Shown: positions 1 through 11,574, numbered from the stretch's first letter. The stretch is 64,000 nt of DNA from Streptomyces pseudovenezuelae (GCF_001513955.1 NZ_KQ948152.1:372001-436000); one strand, 5' to 3'. The notes: generated from the sequence alone by a model not told the origin. Made by a program: numbers and translations.

Positions 1-1
1 G

Positions 2-118
2 CTCGCCCGCACCCCGCGCGGACGGGTCGCCACTCCCGCCGCATGGGCGCATCTCGGCCTCACCCCGCCCCGCTCGGCGTCCACGGGAAACGGACAACAG
101 GACCTGTTCGGGACGTGA
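2..118 (+). CDS. ruvB: RuvB Holliday junction helicase, C-terminal fragment
   Basis: The window opens inside a reading frame that ends in TGA at 116-118. Its last 38 residues include a Thr-Pro-x-Ala-x-x-His-Leu-Gly stretch and end in Gln-Gln-Asp-Leu-Phe-Gly-Thr, the typical tail of actinobacterial RuvB. RuvB is the AAA+ motor that drives branch migration of Holliday junctions with RuvA. Position supports the call, because ruvB lies directly upstream of yajC-secD-secF in Streptomyces. Only the winged-helix C-terminus is visible, so no catalytic motif can be checked. Confidence 0.8.
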   Translation, partial: LARTPRGRVATPAAWAHLGLTPPRSASTGNGQQDLFGT

Positions 119-175
119 TGCCTTTGTGACGGCGAAGCATTGGCCGGGTCCGGAACCCAGGTGCGATGCTGAGCG

Positions 176-205
176 TTGTTCCATGCGCGCGGACTCGCTT
201 AGACT
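176..205 (+). promoter_or_regulatory. Candidate promoter for yajC-secD-secF
   Basis: TTGTTC at 176-181 and TAGACT at 200-205 are separated by 18 bases and resemble the -35 and -10 boxes of a vegetative Streptomyces sigma factor. They lie 87 bases before the yajC start. Inferred from sequence only. Confidence 0.45.
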
Positions 206-211
206 CCGCCG

Positions 212-233
212 ATGCCGCCTTTGTCGGCGGCAT
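212..233. terminator. 8-bp hairpin between ruvB and yajC
   Basis: ATGCCGCC at 212-219 pairs perfectly with GGCGGCAT at 226-233 around a 6-base loop. It could end ruvB transcripts. If the promoter at 176-205 is used, it would instead lie at the very 5' end of the yajC mRNA. There is no U-tract, as usual in this GC range. Confidence 0.4.
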
Positions 234-291
234 GCATACCCCCAACCATCAGGCCGCTCACTTCGCGGTCGCGTGAAGGAAGTACCGACCC

Positions 292-801
292 GTGAGTCTC
301 GTGACCCTCCTCCCGTTCATCGTGCTCATCGGGGCCATGTTCCTGATGACCCGCTCGGCCAAGAAGAAGCAGCAGCAGGCCGCGAGCATGCGGAACGACA
401 TGCAGCCCGGCAGCGGCGTCCGCACCATCGGGGGCATGTACGCCACGGTCAAGGAGGTCAACGAGGACACGGTCCTCCTCGACGCCGCTCCCGGCGTCGA
501 TCTTCTCTTCGCGAAGAACGCCATCGGTGCCGTCCTGACCGACGACGAGTACAACCGCATCGTGCACGGCATCGAGCACGACCTGAAGTCCGAATCCGAC
601 GTCGTCCCGGACGACGCCTCCTCCCTCACCGAGACCGACGAGTCCGCCGACGAAGCTGCCGCCGCCTCCGACGAGAAGTCCGTCGATCTCGGTAAGAAGG
701 ACACGGCCGAGGAGCCCGCGGACGACGCGCCCGCCGAGGCCGCCGAGGCGAAGTCGGACGACGAGCCGAAGAAGACCGACGGCGACTCCGACGCGAAGTA
801 G
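292..801 (+). CDS. yajC: YajC, preprotein translocase accessory subunit
   Basis: 169 residues starting at GTG 292 behind a GAAGGA ribosome binding site (275-280). One N-terminal membrane segment (about residues 3-19) is followed by a Lys-rich cytoplasmic boundary. A small YajC domain follows, containing GxxVRTIGGMYATVKEVNED. The last 60 or so residues are a strongly acidic, Ala/Asp/Glu-rich tail, longer than in the roughly 110-residue enterobacterial protein but common in actinobacteria. YajC associates with SecD and SecF at the SecYEG channel, and secD starts 131 bases downstream. Identification is firm; the function of the acidic tail is unknown. Confidence 0.93.
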   Translation: MSLVTLLPFIVLIGAMFLMTRSAKKKQQQAASMRNDMQPGSGVRTIGGMYATVKEVNEDTVLLDAAPGVDLLFAKNAIGAVLTDDEYNRIVHGIEHDLKSESDVVPDDASSLTETDESADEAAAASDEKSVDLGKKDTAEEPADDAPAEAAEAKSDDEPKKTDGDSDAK

Positions 802-932
802 TCGCACTCCGGGGTGCGCGCCGCCAGCTCGGCGCGCCCCGGACCTGCGCGGCTCGCACGGGATCCCGACACCAGTCATGGCCGCCCGCCCGCCGACCGG
901 CGCGAGAGCGGCCCGAGAGGGAGTACGAGAAG

Positions 933-2690
933 GTGGCAGCACCTAAAAGGGGCCGGAGCGCGAGTGCCCAGAGCAAGCCGGGGCGCACGCTGGCCCTGAT
1001 CCTGATCGCCATCGTGGCGCTCACCGGTGGAATGTTCCTCTCCGGACACACCACCCCGCGCCTCGGCATCGACCTTGCCGGAGGCACCAGCATCACGCTG
1101 GAGGCCAAGGCCGACCAAGGGTCCGCGATCAACAAGGCCAACATGGACACCGCGGTCGAGATCATGAACCGTCGTGTCAACGGCCTGGGCGTCTCCGAGG
1201 CGGAGGTGCAGACCCAGGGTGACCGCAACATCATCGTGAACATCCCCAAGGGCACCAACTCCAAGGAGGCCCGCGCCCAGGTCGGCACCACCGCCAAGCT
1301 GTACTTCCGTCCGGTCCTGGCCCAGGACGCCACCGGCAGCGCCGCGGCCTCGCCGAGCCCCTCCGCCAGCGGCTCCTCGACCGCCTCGCCGAGCCCCTCC
1401 GCGAGCAAGTCCGGCTCCACGGGCGAGAAGGCGACCTCGTCGTCCTCCCCGTCGGCCTCCGCCACCTCGCAGGGCCGCGCCGTCACCGACGCGCTGAAGG
1501 CCGACTCCACCCCGTCGGCGTCCGCGAGCGCTTCGAGCTCCGCCTCCCCGTCGGCCCCCGCGAGCACCGCTCCGTCCGCCGCCGAGGCCAAGCTCCAGGC
1601 CCAGTACACCGCCCTGGACTGCTCCAAGAAGGAGCAGCGCACCACCGCGGGCAAGGGCGCCAAGCCCGGCGACACCACGGTGGGCTGCGGCGAGAGCTCC
1701 GGCGTCTGGTACAAGTACCTGCTCGGCCCGGCCGCCGTCGACGGCACCGAGGTCAAGAAGGCCCAGGCGGTCTTCGACACGCAGACCGCCGCCGGCTGGC
1801 AGGTCACGATGACCTTCAACGGCAAGGGTTCCAAGAAGTTCGCGGACATCACGGGCCAGCTCGCGAAGAACACCCAGCCGCAGAACGAGTTCGGCATCGT
1901 CCTCGACGGCGAGGTCGTCTCCAGCCCCTACGTCAGCTCCTCGATCACCGGCGGCAGCGCCCAGATCTCCGGCAGCTTCACGCAGGACGAGGCGCAGAAC
2001 CTCGCCAACATGCTGTCGTACGGCGCCCTCCCGCTCTCCTTCAAGGAGCAGAGCGTGACCACGGTGACCGCGGCGCTCGGCGGTGACCAGCTGCACGCCG
2101 GTCTGCTCGCCGGTGCCATCGGCCTCCTGCTGGTCGTGATCTACCTGGTGGCCTACTACCGGGGTCTGTCGCTCGTCGCGATGGCCTCGCTGCTGGTCTC
2201 CGGCATCCTCACCTACGTGCTCATGGCGCTGCTCGGCCCGGCCATCGGCTTCGCGCTGAACCTGCCGGCCGTGTGCGGTGCCATCGTCGCCATCGGTATC
2301 ACCGCGGACTCGTTCATCGTCTACTTCGAACGCATAAGGGACGAGATCCGCGAGGGCCGCTCGCTGCGCCCCGCCGTCGAGCGGGCCTGGCCGCGTGCCC
2401 GGCGCACCATCCTGGTCTCCGACTTCGTGTCGTTCCTCGCCGCCGCGGTGCTGTTCATCGTGACGGTCGGCAAGGTCCAGGGCTTCGCGTTCACGCTCGG
2501 TCTGACCACCGTGCTCGACGTGGTCGTGGTCTTCTTCTTCACCAAGCCGCTGATGACGCTGCTGGCCCGCCGGAAGTTCTTCGCGAGCGGCAGCAAGTGG
2601 TCCGGTCTCGACCCGAAGAGCCTGGGTGCCAAGCCGCCGCTGCGCCGCACCCGCCGTCCTTCCGCCCCCGCCCACACGAAGGAGGCGTGA
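933..2690 (+). CDS. secD: SecD, protein-export membrane protein
   Basis: 585 residues from GTG 933. The protein begins with a membrane segment (about 19-36) and the SecD signature LGIDLAGGTSITLEA. A large extracellular domain follows, and then five further membrane helices in the RND-type C-terminal half (about 385-550), including the ITADSFIVYFERIRDE region. With SecF it uses the proton gradient to finish translocation and recycle the Sec channel. A striking Ser/Pro/Ala-rich stretch (about residues 132-218) interrupts the external domain and contains short direct repeats. secF starts two bases after the stop, so the two are co-translated. Confidence 0.96.
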   Translation: MAAPKRGRSASAQSKPGRTLALILIAIVALTGGMFLSGHTTPRLGIDLAGGTSITLEAKADQGSAINKANMDTAVEIMNRRVNGLGVSEAEVQTQGDRNIIVNIPKGTNSKEARAQVGTTAKLYFRPVLAQDATGSAAASPSPSASGSSTASPSPSASKSGSTGEKATSSSSPSASATSQGRAVTDALKADSTPSASASASSSASPSAPASTAPSAAEAKLQAQYTALDCSKKEQRTTAGKGAKPGDTTVGCGESSGVWYKYLLGPAAVDGTEVKKAQAVFDTQTAAGWQVTMTFNGKGSKKFADITGQLAKNTQPQNEFGIVLDGEVVSSPYVSSSITGGSAQISGSFTQDEAQNLANMLSYGALPLSFKEQSVTTVTAALGGDQLHAGLLAGAIGLLLVVIYLVAYYRGLSLVAMASLLVSGILTYVLMALLGPAIGFALNLPAVCGAIVAIGITADSFIVYFERIRDEIREGRSLRPAVERAWPRARRTILVSDFVSFLAAAVLFIVTVGKVQGFAFTLGLTTVLDVVVVFFFTKPLMTLLARRKFFASGSKWSGLDPKSLGAKPPLRRTRRPSAPAHTKEA

Positions 2691-2692
2691 GC

Positions 2693-3805
2693 ATGTCGAA
2701 GCTCGGCAACCTCGGCGCCCGACTGCACCGTGGCGAGATCAGCTACGACTTCATCGGCCACCGCAAGCTCTGGTACAGCATCTCGATCCTGATCACCATC
2801 ACGGCGATCGTGGGCCTCGCGGTACGCGGCCTCAACATGGGCATCGACTTCCAGGGCGGCGCGGTCTTCACCACCGAGAAGACCAGCGTCTCGGTCTCCC
2901 AGGCCGAGGACTACGCGAAGGAAGCCTCCGGCCACGACGCCGTCGTGCAGAAGCTCGGCAACGGCACGCTGCGCATCCAGATCGCCGGCATGGACACCCA
3001 GCAGTCCGACCAGATCAAGACGGACCTGGCCAAGGACTTCAAGGTCGACCCGGAGACCATCGCCGCCGACCTGGTCGGACCGAGCTGGGGCGACCAGATC
3101 GCCAACAAGGCCTGGCAGGGTCTGGCGATCTTCATGGTCCTCGTCGTGATCTACCTGGCGATCGCCTTCGAGTGGCGCATGGCCATCGCGGCCCTCGTCG
3201 CCCTGATCCACGACATCACCATCACGGTCGGCATCTACGCCCTCGTCGGCTTCGAGGTCACGCCGGGCACGGTGATCGGTCTGCTGACCATCCTCGGTTA
3301 CTCGCTCTACGACACGGTGGTCGTCTTCGACTCCCTCAAGGAGCAGACGAAGGACATCACCAAGCAGAACCGCTGGACCTACAGCGACATCGCCAACCGG
3401 TCGATCAACGGCACCCTGGTCCGCTCGATCAACACCACGGTGGTCGCGCTGCTTCCGGTGGCGGGCCTGCTGTTCATCGGTGGCGGCTTCCTCGGCGCGG
3501 GCACGCTCAACGACATCTCGCTGTCGCTGTTCGTCGGTCTCGCCGCCGGTGCGTACTCCTCGATCTTCATCGCCACGCCGCTCGTCGCCGACCTCAAGGA
3601 GCGCGAGCCGGCGATGAAGGCCCTCAAGAAGCGGGTCCTGGCCAAGCGCTCGCAGGCCACTGCCGAGGAGGAGCTCGCCGAGGTCCGGGGCGACTTCGAG
3701 GACGACGGTGAGCCGGAGGACTCCACGCACGCGGTGGTCGGTCCGCGCACCCAGCCCGCCTCCCGCGGCCGTGGCCGCGGCCGTCCCTCGGGCAAGCGCC
3801 GATGA
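2693..3805 (+). CDS. secF: SecF, protein-export membrane protein
   Basis: 370 residues from ATG 2693, with GGAGG in the preceding secD coding end. It shows the SecF pattern: a first membrane helix, NMGIDFQGGAVFTTE, a small external domain, then helices with TVGIYALVGFEVTPGTVIG and GYSLYDTVVVFDSLKE. The C-terminus is cytoplasmic, acidic and then Arg/Gly-rich. It partners SecD in the proton-driven step of Sec export. The stop overlaps the apt start by four bases (ATGA), so apt is in the same transcript. Confidence 0.96.
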   Translation: MSKLGNLGARLHRGEISYDFIGHRKLWYSISILITITAIVGLAVRGLNMGIDFQGGAVFTTEKTSVSVSQAEDYAKEASGHDAVVQKLGNGTLRIQIAGMDTQQSDQIKTDLAKDFKVDPETIAADLVGPSWGDQIANKAWQGLAIFMVLVVIYLAIAFEWRMAIAALVALIHDITITVGIYALVGFEVTPGTVIGLLTILGYSLYDTVVVFDSLKEQTKDITKQNRWTYSDIANRSINGTLVRSINTTVVALLPVAGLLFIGGGFLGAGTLNDISLSLFVGLAAGAYSSIFIATPLVADLKEREPAMKALKKRVLAKRSQATAEEELAEVRGDFEDDGEPEDSTHAVVGPRTQPASRGRGRGRPSGKRR

Positions 3806-4341
3806 CCGGCATCGAGGAGCTGCTGCTCAGCCGGATCCGCGATGTGGCCGACTACCCGGAGCCGGGGGTGATGTTCAAGGACATCACCCCGCTCCTGGCG
3901 GACCCGGCGGCGTTCACGGCGCTCACCGACGCGCTGGCCGCGGTCGCCGCGAGCACCGGTGCCACGAAGGTCGTCGGTCTGGAGGCCCGGGGCTTCATCC
4001 TCGGCGCCCCGGTCGCCGTCCGCGCGGGACTCGGCTTCATCCCCGTGCGCAAGGCGGGCAAGCTCCCCGGGGCGACCCTCAGCCAGGCCTACGACCTGGA
4101 GTACGGCTCGGCGGAGATCGAGGTGCACGCGGAGGACCTGTCCGCCGACGACCGCATCCTGATCGTCGACGACGTGCTGGCCACAGGCGGTACCGCCGAG
4201 GCGTCCATCGAGCTGATCCGCCGCGCGGGCGCCGAGGTGGCGGGCCTCGCGGTGCTGATGGAGCTGGGCTTCCTGAGCGGCCGTGCCCGTCTGGAGCCCG
4301 CCCTCCGAGGTGCTCCCCTGGAAGCACTGCTCGTGGTCTGA
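3802..4341 (+). CDS. apt: Adenine phosphoribosyltransferase
   Basis: 179 residues, normal length for bacterial Apt. It converts adenine and PRPP to AMP and pyrophosphate (purine salvage). Visible motifs are YPEPGVMFKDITPLL near the N-terminus, GLEARGFILGAPVA, and the PRPP-binding loop ILIVDDVLATGGTA (about residues 115-128). The start codon overlaps the secF stop. The order secD-secF-apt-relA is conserved in Streptomyces and links purine salvage with the downstream (p)ppGpp gene, although a hairpin separates apt from relA. Confidence 0.95.
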   Translation: MTGIEELLLSRIRDVADYPEPGVMFKDITPLLADPAAFTALTDALAAVAASTGATKVVGLEARGFILGAPVAVRAGLGFIPVRKAGKLPGATLSQAYDLEYGSAEIEVHAEDLSADDRILIVDDVLATGGTAEASIELIRRAGAEVAGLAVLMELGFLSGRARLEPALRGAPLEALLVV

Positions 4342-4360
4342 CCCTGCCGACGCAGTACGA

Positions 4361-4396
4361 GAACGGCCGTCCCGGTACCTCCCGGGGCGGCCGTTC
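4361..4396. terminator. Hairpin after apt
   Basis: GAACGGCCG (4361-4369) pairs with CGGCCGTTC (4388-4396). Three further C-G pairs and one wobble extend the stem to about 13 bp around a 10-base loop. It lies 20 bases after the apt stop and is the probable end of the yajC-secD-secF-apt transcript. Confidence 0.65.
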
Positions 4397-4598
4397 CGCG
4401 CTCACCGGGGCGCGGGAACCGTGCGGCCGGCCACCACGGCGGGTGCGCCGCACGCTCCGGAATGCCGACGGCCGCCCCTCGCGTTGCAGAGGTTGACGTC
4501 CCTCACATCGGCCTGAAGGCGATGCCGGGGCGCAGGATCGCTACCATGGGTTCTCCGGAGCCTGACCGGGGGACCCGGATCGCGCACGAGGAGTCCTC

Positions 4599-7133
<2,535 letters not shown>

Positions 7134-7139
7134 ACGCAC

Positions 7140-7169
7140 GGAAGGGCCCCGGGAAACCGGGGCCCTTCC
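7140..7169. terminator. Bidirectional terminator, relA / DUF349 gene
   Basis: A perfect 13-bp stem (7140-7152 with 7157-7169) closed by a GAAA tetraloop lies between the convergent stops at 7133 and 7187. The symmetry allows use on both strands. Confidence 0.85.
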
Positions 7170-7186
7170 GCAGGTACGGCTTTCGG

Positions 7187-8416
7187 TCAGCCGCCGAACT
7201 CCTCAAGACCCTTGAGCGCCTGGTCCAGGAGTGCCTGGCGGCCCTCCAGCTCACGCTCCAGCTTGTCGGCCCTGGCGTTGTTGCCCTGGGCGCGGGCCTG
7301 GTCGATCTGGCCCCGGAGCTTGTCCACGGCGGCCTGGAGCTGGCCGGTCAGACCCGCGGCACGCGCGCGTGCCTCCGGGTTGGTCCGGCGCCACTCGGTC
7401 TCCTCGGCCTCCTGGAGGGCGCGCTCGACCGCGTGCATCCGGCCCTCGACCTTCGGCCGGGCGTCCCGCGGGACGTGGCCGATGGCCTCCCAGCGCTCGT
7501 TGATCGTGCGGAAGGCGGCGCGGGCGCTCTTCAGGTCGCCGATCGGCAGGAGCTTCTCGGCCTCCTCGGCCAGCTCCTCCTTCAGCTTGAGGTTCTCGGT
7601 CTGCTCGGCGTCCCGCTCGGCGAAGACCGAGCTGCGGGCCGCGAAGAACACGTCCTGGGCGCCGCGGAAGCGGTTCCACAGGTCGTCCTCGTGCTCGCGC
7701 TGGGCGCGGCCGGCGGCCTTCCACTCGGCCATCAGCTCGCGGTAGCGCGCGGCCGTCGGACCCCAGTCCGTCGAGCCGGACAGTGCCTCGGCCTCGCCGA
7801 CCAGCCGCTCCTTGGTCCTGCGGGCCTCCTCGCGCTGCGCGTCCAGCGAGGCGAAGTGGGCCTTGCGTCGCTTGGAGAAGGCCGAGCGGGCGTGCGAGAA
7901 GCGGTGCCACAGCTCGTCGTCGGACTTGCGGTCCAGGCGCGGCAGCCCCTTCCAGGTGTCCACCAGCGCCCGCAGCCGCTCACCGGCGGCCCGCCACTGG
8001 TCGGACTGGGCCAGCTCCTCCGCCTCGACGACCAGCGCCTCCTTGGCGTGCCGGGCCTCGTCGGACTGCTTGGCGCGCTGCTGCTTGCGCTCCTCGCGAC
8101 GCTTGTCGACGGTCTCCACGAGCTTGTCCAGCCGCACCTTGAGCGCTTCCAGGTCGCCGACCGCGTGATGCGCGTCGACCTGCTCGCGGATGTGGTCGAT
8201 GGCCGCAGTAGCGTCCTTCGCCGACAGGTCGGTGGTCTTGACTCGCTTCTCGAGGAGGCCGATCTCGACAACCAGGCCCTCGTACTTGCGCTCGAAGTAG
8301 GCCAGGGCTTCCTCGGGGGTGCCGGCCTGCCAGGAACCGACGACCTGCTCGCCGTCGGCCGTACGCACGTACACGGTCCCCGTCTCGTCGACGCGGCCCC
8401 ACGGGTCGCTGCTCAC
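7187..8416 (-). CDS. DUF349 domain protein
   Basis: 409 residues from GTG 8416, chosen because a strong GGAGGAGG site lies just upstream (8423-8430, minus strand). Longer in-frame starts lack a ribosome binding site. After a short N-terminal region (WGRVDETGTVYVRTADGE) the protein is almost entirely charged helix. It has several DUF349 repeats recognisable by conserved Trp/Arg patterns such as WKAAGRAQREHEDDLWNRFRGA and RFSHARSAFSKRR. It ends in a predicted coiled coil. DUF349 proteins are widespread in actinobacteria; I know of no firm function and assign none. Confidence 0.85.
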   Translation of the reverse strand: MSSDPWGRVDETGTVYVRTADGEQVVGSWQAGTPEEALAYFERKYEGLVVEIGLLEKRVKTTDLSAKDATAAIDHIREQVDAHHAVGDLEALKVRLDKLVETVDKRREERKQQRAKQSDEARHAKEALVVEAEELAQSDQWRAAGERLRALVDTWKGLPRLDRKSDDELWHRFSHARSAFSKRRKAHFASLDAQREEARRTKERLVGEAEALSGSTDWGPTAARYRELMAEWKAAGRAQREHEDDLWNRFRGAQDVFFAARSSVFAERDAEQTENLKLKEELAEEAEKLLPIGDLKSARAAFRTINERWEAIGHVPRDARPKVEGRMHAVERALQEAEETEWRRTNPEARARAAGLTGQLQAAVDKLRGQIDQARAQGNNARADKLERELEGRQALLDQALKGLEEFGG

Positions 8417-8551
8417 AGCGCCTCCTCCACATGATGCCTGCGGGAGGCTTCCCCGCCCCCGGGCATCGTCCACAGTTTCGTCACGGCCAACATAGGCGAC
8501 CGGCGGGTTGCCTGTCCGCATCCCGCGCGACCGAAATTTCGCACTTGACGG

Positions 8552-9370
8552 TCAGGATTCGGTGACGGTCGCCTTGTTGATCACGACGGTCGCGTTCGGT
8601 GCGCCGTCGCCCGCTCCGGTGCTCTCACCGGCCGCGGCGATCTTCTTCAGCACCTTCATACCGGATTCCGAGATGGTGCCGAACGGGGTGTAGCTCGGCG
8701 GCAGCTGGCTGTCCTGGTAGACGAGGAAGAACTGGCTGCCGCCGGTGTGCGCCTGACCGGTGTTCGCCATGGCCACGGTGCCCGCCGGGTAGACGTTGGA
8801 CTTGAGGCTCTTGTCCTTCAGGTTCTCGTCCGGGATGGTGTAGCCCGGTCCGCCGCTGCCGGAGCCCGTCGGGTCGCCGCACTGCAGGACGTAGATGCCG
8901 TTGGTGGTGAGCCGGTGGCACTTGGTGTGGTCGAAGAAGCCCTTGTTCGCGAGGAAGTCGAACGAGTTCACGGTGTGCGGGGCCGCCGACGCCTTCAGCG
9001 CGATGTCGATCTTGCCGCAGGTGGTGGCGAGGTCCAGGGTGTACTTCGCCGACTTGTCGATGGACATCGCCGGCTCCTTCTTCCAGGTCGCCGTCTTGAC
9101 CTTGCCCGCGGCGGCCTTCTCGCACGGGTCCGGCGCCTTGCTGGTCGCCTGCGCGCTCGGGGTCGCCTCCGCGCTCGCGTTGGCCTTGTCGTCGTCCTTC
9201 ATGACTCCGGACGTGTAGAGCGCCAGGCTGCCCACCAGGATCACGCCGAGCACCGACGCGATCACAGAGTTGCGTACACGGGCCTTGCGGCGCGCGGCCG
9301 TGCGCCGCTGCTGCTGCCGCAAGAACTTCTCCCGCGCGAGCTGCCGCTTCCGCTGTTCCTGGGTGACCAC
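8552..9370 (-). CDS. Membrane-anchored cyclophilin-type peptidyl-prolyl isomerase
   Basis: 272 residues from GTG 9370. A basic N-terminus (residues 1-33) precedes one membrane segment (about 34-53), then a linker rich in Ala/Ser/Thr. A cyclophilin domain follows with FFDHTKCHRLTTNGIYVLQCGDPTGSGSGGPGY and GTVAMANTGQAHTGGSQFFLVY. Cyclophilins catalyse cis-trans isomerisation of Xaa-Pro bonds, here most likely outside the membrane on exported proteins. The catalytic Arg of human CypA corresponds to the Arg in CHRLT; the Gln in GGSQFFL is also kept. It lies upstream of the DUF349 gene on the same strand with a 135-base gap. Confidence 0.9.
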   Translation of the reverse strand: MVTQEQRKRQLAREKFLRQQQRRTAARRKARVRNSVIASVLGVILVGSLALYTSGVMKDDDKANASAEATPSAQATSKAPDPCEKAAAGKVKTATWKKEPAMSIDKSAKYTLDLATTCGKIDIALKASAAPHTVNSFDFLANKGFFDHTKCHRLTTNGIYVLQCGDPTGSGSGGPGYTIPDENLKDKSLKSNVYPAGTVAMANTGQAHTGGSQFFLVYQDSQLPPSYTPFGTISESGMKVLKKIAAAGESTGAGDGAPNATVVINKATVTES

Positions 9371-9550
9371 GGGGTTCTCTCCTCATGCGTCTCGTCCGCC
9401 GACCGGCACGCATGCGTCCTATGAACCGACCGCCTGCGTGTGCCCCGTACCGTATATGGGTTCGCTGAGGAATCGGCAGCGCCGGTAGGCTCTGACCACT
9501 GGGGCAGCCGCCCGGAAGACCGCCCGTACCGACACAAAACGAGGACGATC

Positions 9551-10264
9551 GTGCTCATTGCCGGGTTCCCCGCCGGGGCCTGGGGGACGAACTGTTATCT
9601 CGTCGCCCCCGCCGCCGGTGAGGAGTGCGTGATCATCGACCCCGGCCACCAGGCCGCCGAAGGCGTCGAGGAAGCGCTGAAGAAGCATCGGCTCAAGCCC
9701 GTCGCCGTCGTCCTCACCCATGGCCACATCGACCACGTGGCCTCGGTGGTCCCGGTCTGCGGAGCGCACGGAGTACCGGCGTGGATCCACCCCGAGGACC
9801 GCTACATGATGAAGGACCCGTCGATGGGTCTCGGGCGTTCCGTCGGGATGCCGCTCATGGGCGAGATCACCGTGGGAGAGCCGGACGACGTCAAGGAGCT
9901 GACCGACGGCGTGAAGCTGGAGCTGGCGGGCCTGGAACTGTCCGTCGCGCACGCGCCCGGCCATACCAAGGGGTCGGTGACCTTCCGGATGCCCGAGACC
10001 GCGGAGATCCCCTCCGTGTTCTTCTCCGGGGATCTGCTGTTCGCCGGCTCCATCGGACGCACCGACCTGCCCGGCGGTGACATGGCCGAGATGCTCGACT
10101 CGCTGGCGCGCGTGTGCCTGCCGCTCGACGACTCGACCGTGGTGCTGTCCGGCCACGGCCCCCAGACGACCATCGGCCAGGAGCGTGCCACCAACCCGTA
10201 TCTGCGGGACGTGGCCGCCGGCCAGGGAGAGGGTTCGCACACCCCTCCCCGACGAGGAATGTGA
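9551..10264 (+). CDS. Metallo-beta-lactamase-fold hydrolase (glyoxalase II-like)
   Basis: 237 residues from GTG 9551, which has GAGGA six bases upstream. An in-frame start at 9440 is possible but would add an unconserved leader. Zinc-binding residues are clear: THGHIDH, a later APGHTKGSV His, FSGDLLFAGSIGRTD Asp and a final SGHGPQT His. Closest in overall shape to glyoxalase II/hydroxyacylglutathione hydrolase relatives, but streptomycetes lack glutathione, so the substrate is unknown. A possible -10 box TAGGCT lies at 9486-9491. hisS follows after 11 bases and is probably co-transcribed. Confidence 0.88.
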   Translation: MLIAGFPAGAWGTNCYLVAPAAGEECVIIDPGHQAAEGVEEALKKHRLKPVAVVLTHGHIDHVASVVPVCGAHGVPAWIHPEDRYMMKDPSMGLGRSVGMPLMGEITVGEPDDVKELTDGVKLELAGLELSVAHAPGHTKGSVTFRMPETAEIPSVFFSGDLLFAGSIGRTDLPGGDMAEMLDSLARVCLPLDDSTVVLSGHGPQTTIGQERATNPYLRDVAAGQGEGSHTPPRRGM

Positions 10265-10275
10265 CGAGAGACTTC

Positions 10276-11538
10276 GTGAGCACCTTTCAGGCCCCCAAGG
10301 GCACGTACGACCTGATCCCGCCGGACAGCGCCAAGTTCCTGGCCGTCCGCGAGGCGATCGCCGCTCCGCTGCGCACCTCCGGCTACGGCTACATCGAGAC
10401 GCCCGGCTTCGAGAGCGTCGAGCTGTTCGCGCGCGGGGTCGGTGAGTCCACCGACATCGTGACCAAGGAGATGTACGCCTTCGAGACCAAGGGCGGCGAC
10501 AAGCTCGCCCTGCGTCCCGAGGGCACCGCCTCCGTACTGCGGGCGGCGCTGGAGGCGAACCTGCACAAGGCGGGCAACCTCCCGGTCAAGCTCTGGTACT
10601 CCGGCTCGTACTACCGCTACGAGCGCCCCCAGAAGGGCCGTTACCGCCACTTCTCGCAGGTCGGCGCCGAGGCGATCGGCGCGGAGGACCCGGCGCTGGA
10701 CGCCGAGCTGATCATCCTGGCCGACCAGGCGTACCGCTCGCTCGGCCTCAGGAACTTCCGCATCCTGCTCAACAGCCTGGGCGACAAGGAGTGCCGGCCG
10801 GTGTACCGGGAGGCACTGCAGACCTTCCTGCGGGGTCTCGACCTCGACGAGGAGACCCTGCGCCGCGCGGACATCAACCCGCTCCGCGTCCTCGACGACA
10901 AGCGCCCGGACGTCCAGAAGCAGCTGGCCGACGCGCCCCTGCTGCGCGACTACCTCTGCGACGCCTGCAAGGCGTACCACGAGGAGGTCCGTGAGCTGAT
11001 CACCGCGGCGGGCGTGGCCTTCGAGGACGACCCGAAGCTGGTGCGCGGCCTCGACTACTACACCCGTACGACCTTCGAGTTCGTCCACGACGGTCTGGGC
11101 TCCCAGTCCGCGGTGGGCGGCGGCGGCCGCTACGACGGGCTGTCGGAGATGATCGGCGGCCCCGCGCTGCCGTCCGTCGGCTGGGCGCTCGGCGTCGACC
11201 GCACGGTCCTCGCCCTGGAGGCGGAGGGCGTCGAGCTCGAACTCCCCTCCACCACCAGCGTGTTCGCGGTGCCGCTGGGGGAGGAGGCCCGCCGGATCCT
11301 GTTCGGCAAGGTCATCGAGCTCCGCAAGCTGGGCATCGCGACGGACTTCTCCTACGGCGCCAAGGGCCTCAAGGGCGCCATGAAGAACGCCAACCGCAGC
11401 GGCGCCCGCTACACCGTCGTCGCCGGCGAACGCGACCTCGCCGAGGGCGTCGTACAGCTCAAGGACATGGAGTCCGGGGAGCAGTCGGCGGTCGGGGTCA
11501 ACGAGATCGTGGCGGAGCTGGAGTCACGACTGGGCTGA
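10276..11538 (+). CDS. hisS: Histidyl-tRNA synthetase
   Basis: 420 residues, the normal class II HisRS length. Start at GTG 10276 is preferred because GAGAG lies five bases upstream. GTG 10261 is also in frame but sits only two bases from its purine tract. Motifs include FQAPKGTYDLIPPDS, motif 2 LWYSGSYYRYERPQKGRYRHFSQ, the histidine-specific LVRGLDYYTRTTFEF and GGGGRYDGL. The anticodon-binding domain starts near residue 325. It charges tRNA-His in the cytoplasm. It ends in a perfect hairpin shared with the convergent response-regulator gene. Confidence 0.96.
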   Translation: MSTFQAPKGTYDLIPPDSAKFLAVREAIAAPLRTSGYGYIETPGFESVELFARGVGESTDIVTKEMYAFETKGGDKLALRPEGTASVLRAALEANLHKAGNLPVKLWYSGSYYRYERPQKGRYRHFSQVGAEAIGAEDPALDAELIILADQAYRSLGLRNFRILLNSLGDKECRPVYREALQTFLRGLDLDEETLRRADINPLRVLDDKRPDVQKQLADAPLLRDYLCDACKAYHEEVRELITAAGVAFEDDPKLVRGLDYYTRTTFEFVHDGLGSQSAVGGGGRYDGLSEMIGGPALPSVGWALGVDRTVLALEAEGVELELPSTTSVFAVPLGEEARRILFGKVIELRKLGIATDFSYGAKGLKGAMKNANRSGARYTVVAGERDLAEGVVQLKDMESGEQSAVGVNEIVAELESRLG

Positions 11539-11545
11539 GCGCGAC

Positions 11546-11574
11546 GGAGTGAGGGGGCGAGTCCCCCTCACTCC
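11546..11574. terminator. Bidirectional terminator, hisS / response regulator
   Basis: Perfect 12-bp stem: 11546-11557 pairs with 11563-11574 around the 5-base loop CGAGT. The right arm overlaps the last codons and stop of the minus-strand response regulator gene. Confidence 0.8.

Noticed and set aside
4493..4547. relA promoter from TTGACG (4493-4498) or TACCAT (4542-4547)
   Set aside because: Each box looks reasonable alone, but they are not spaced as a pair and neither has a convincing partner.
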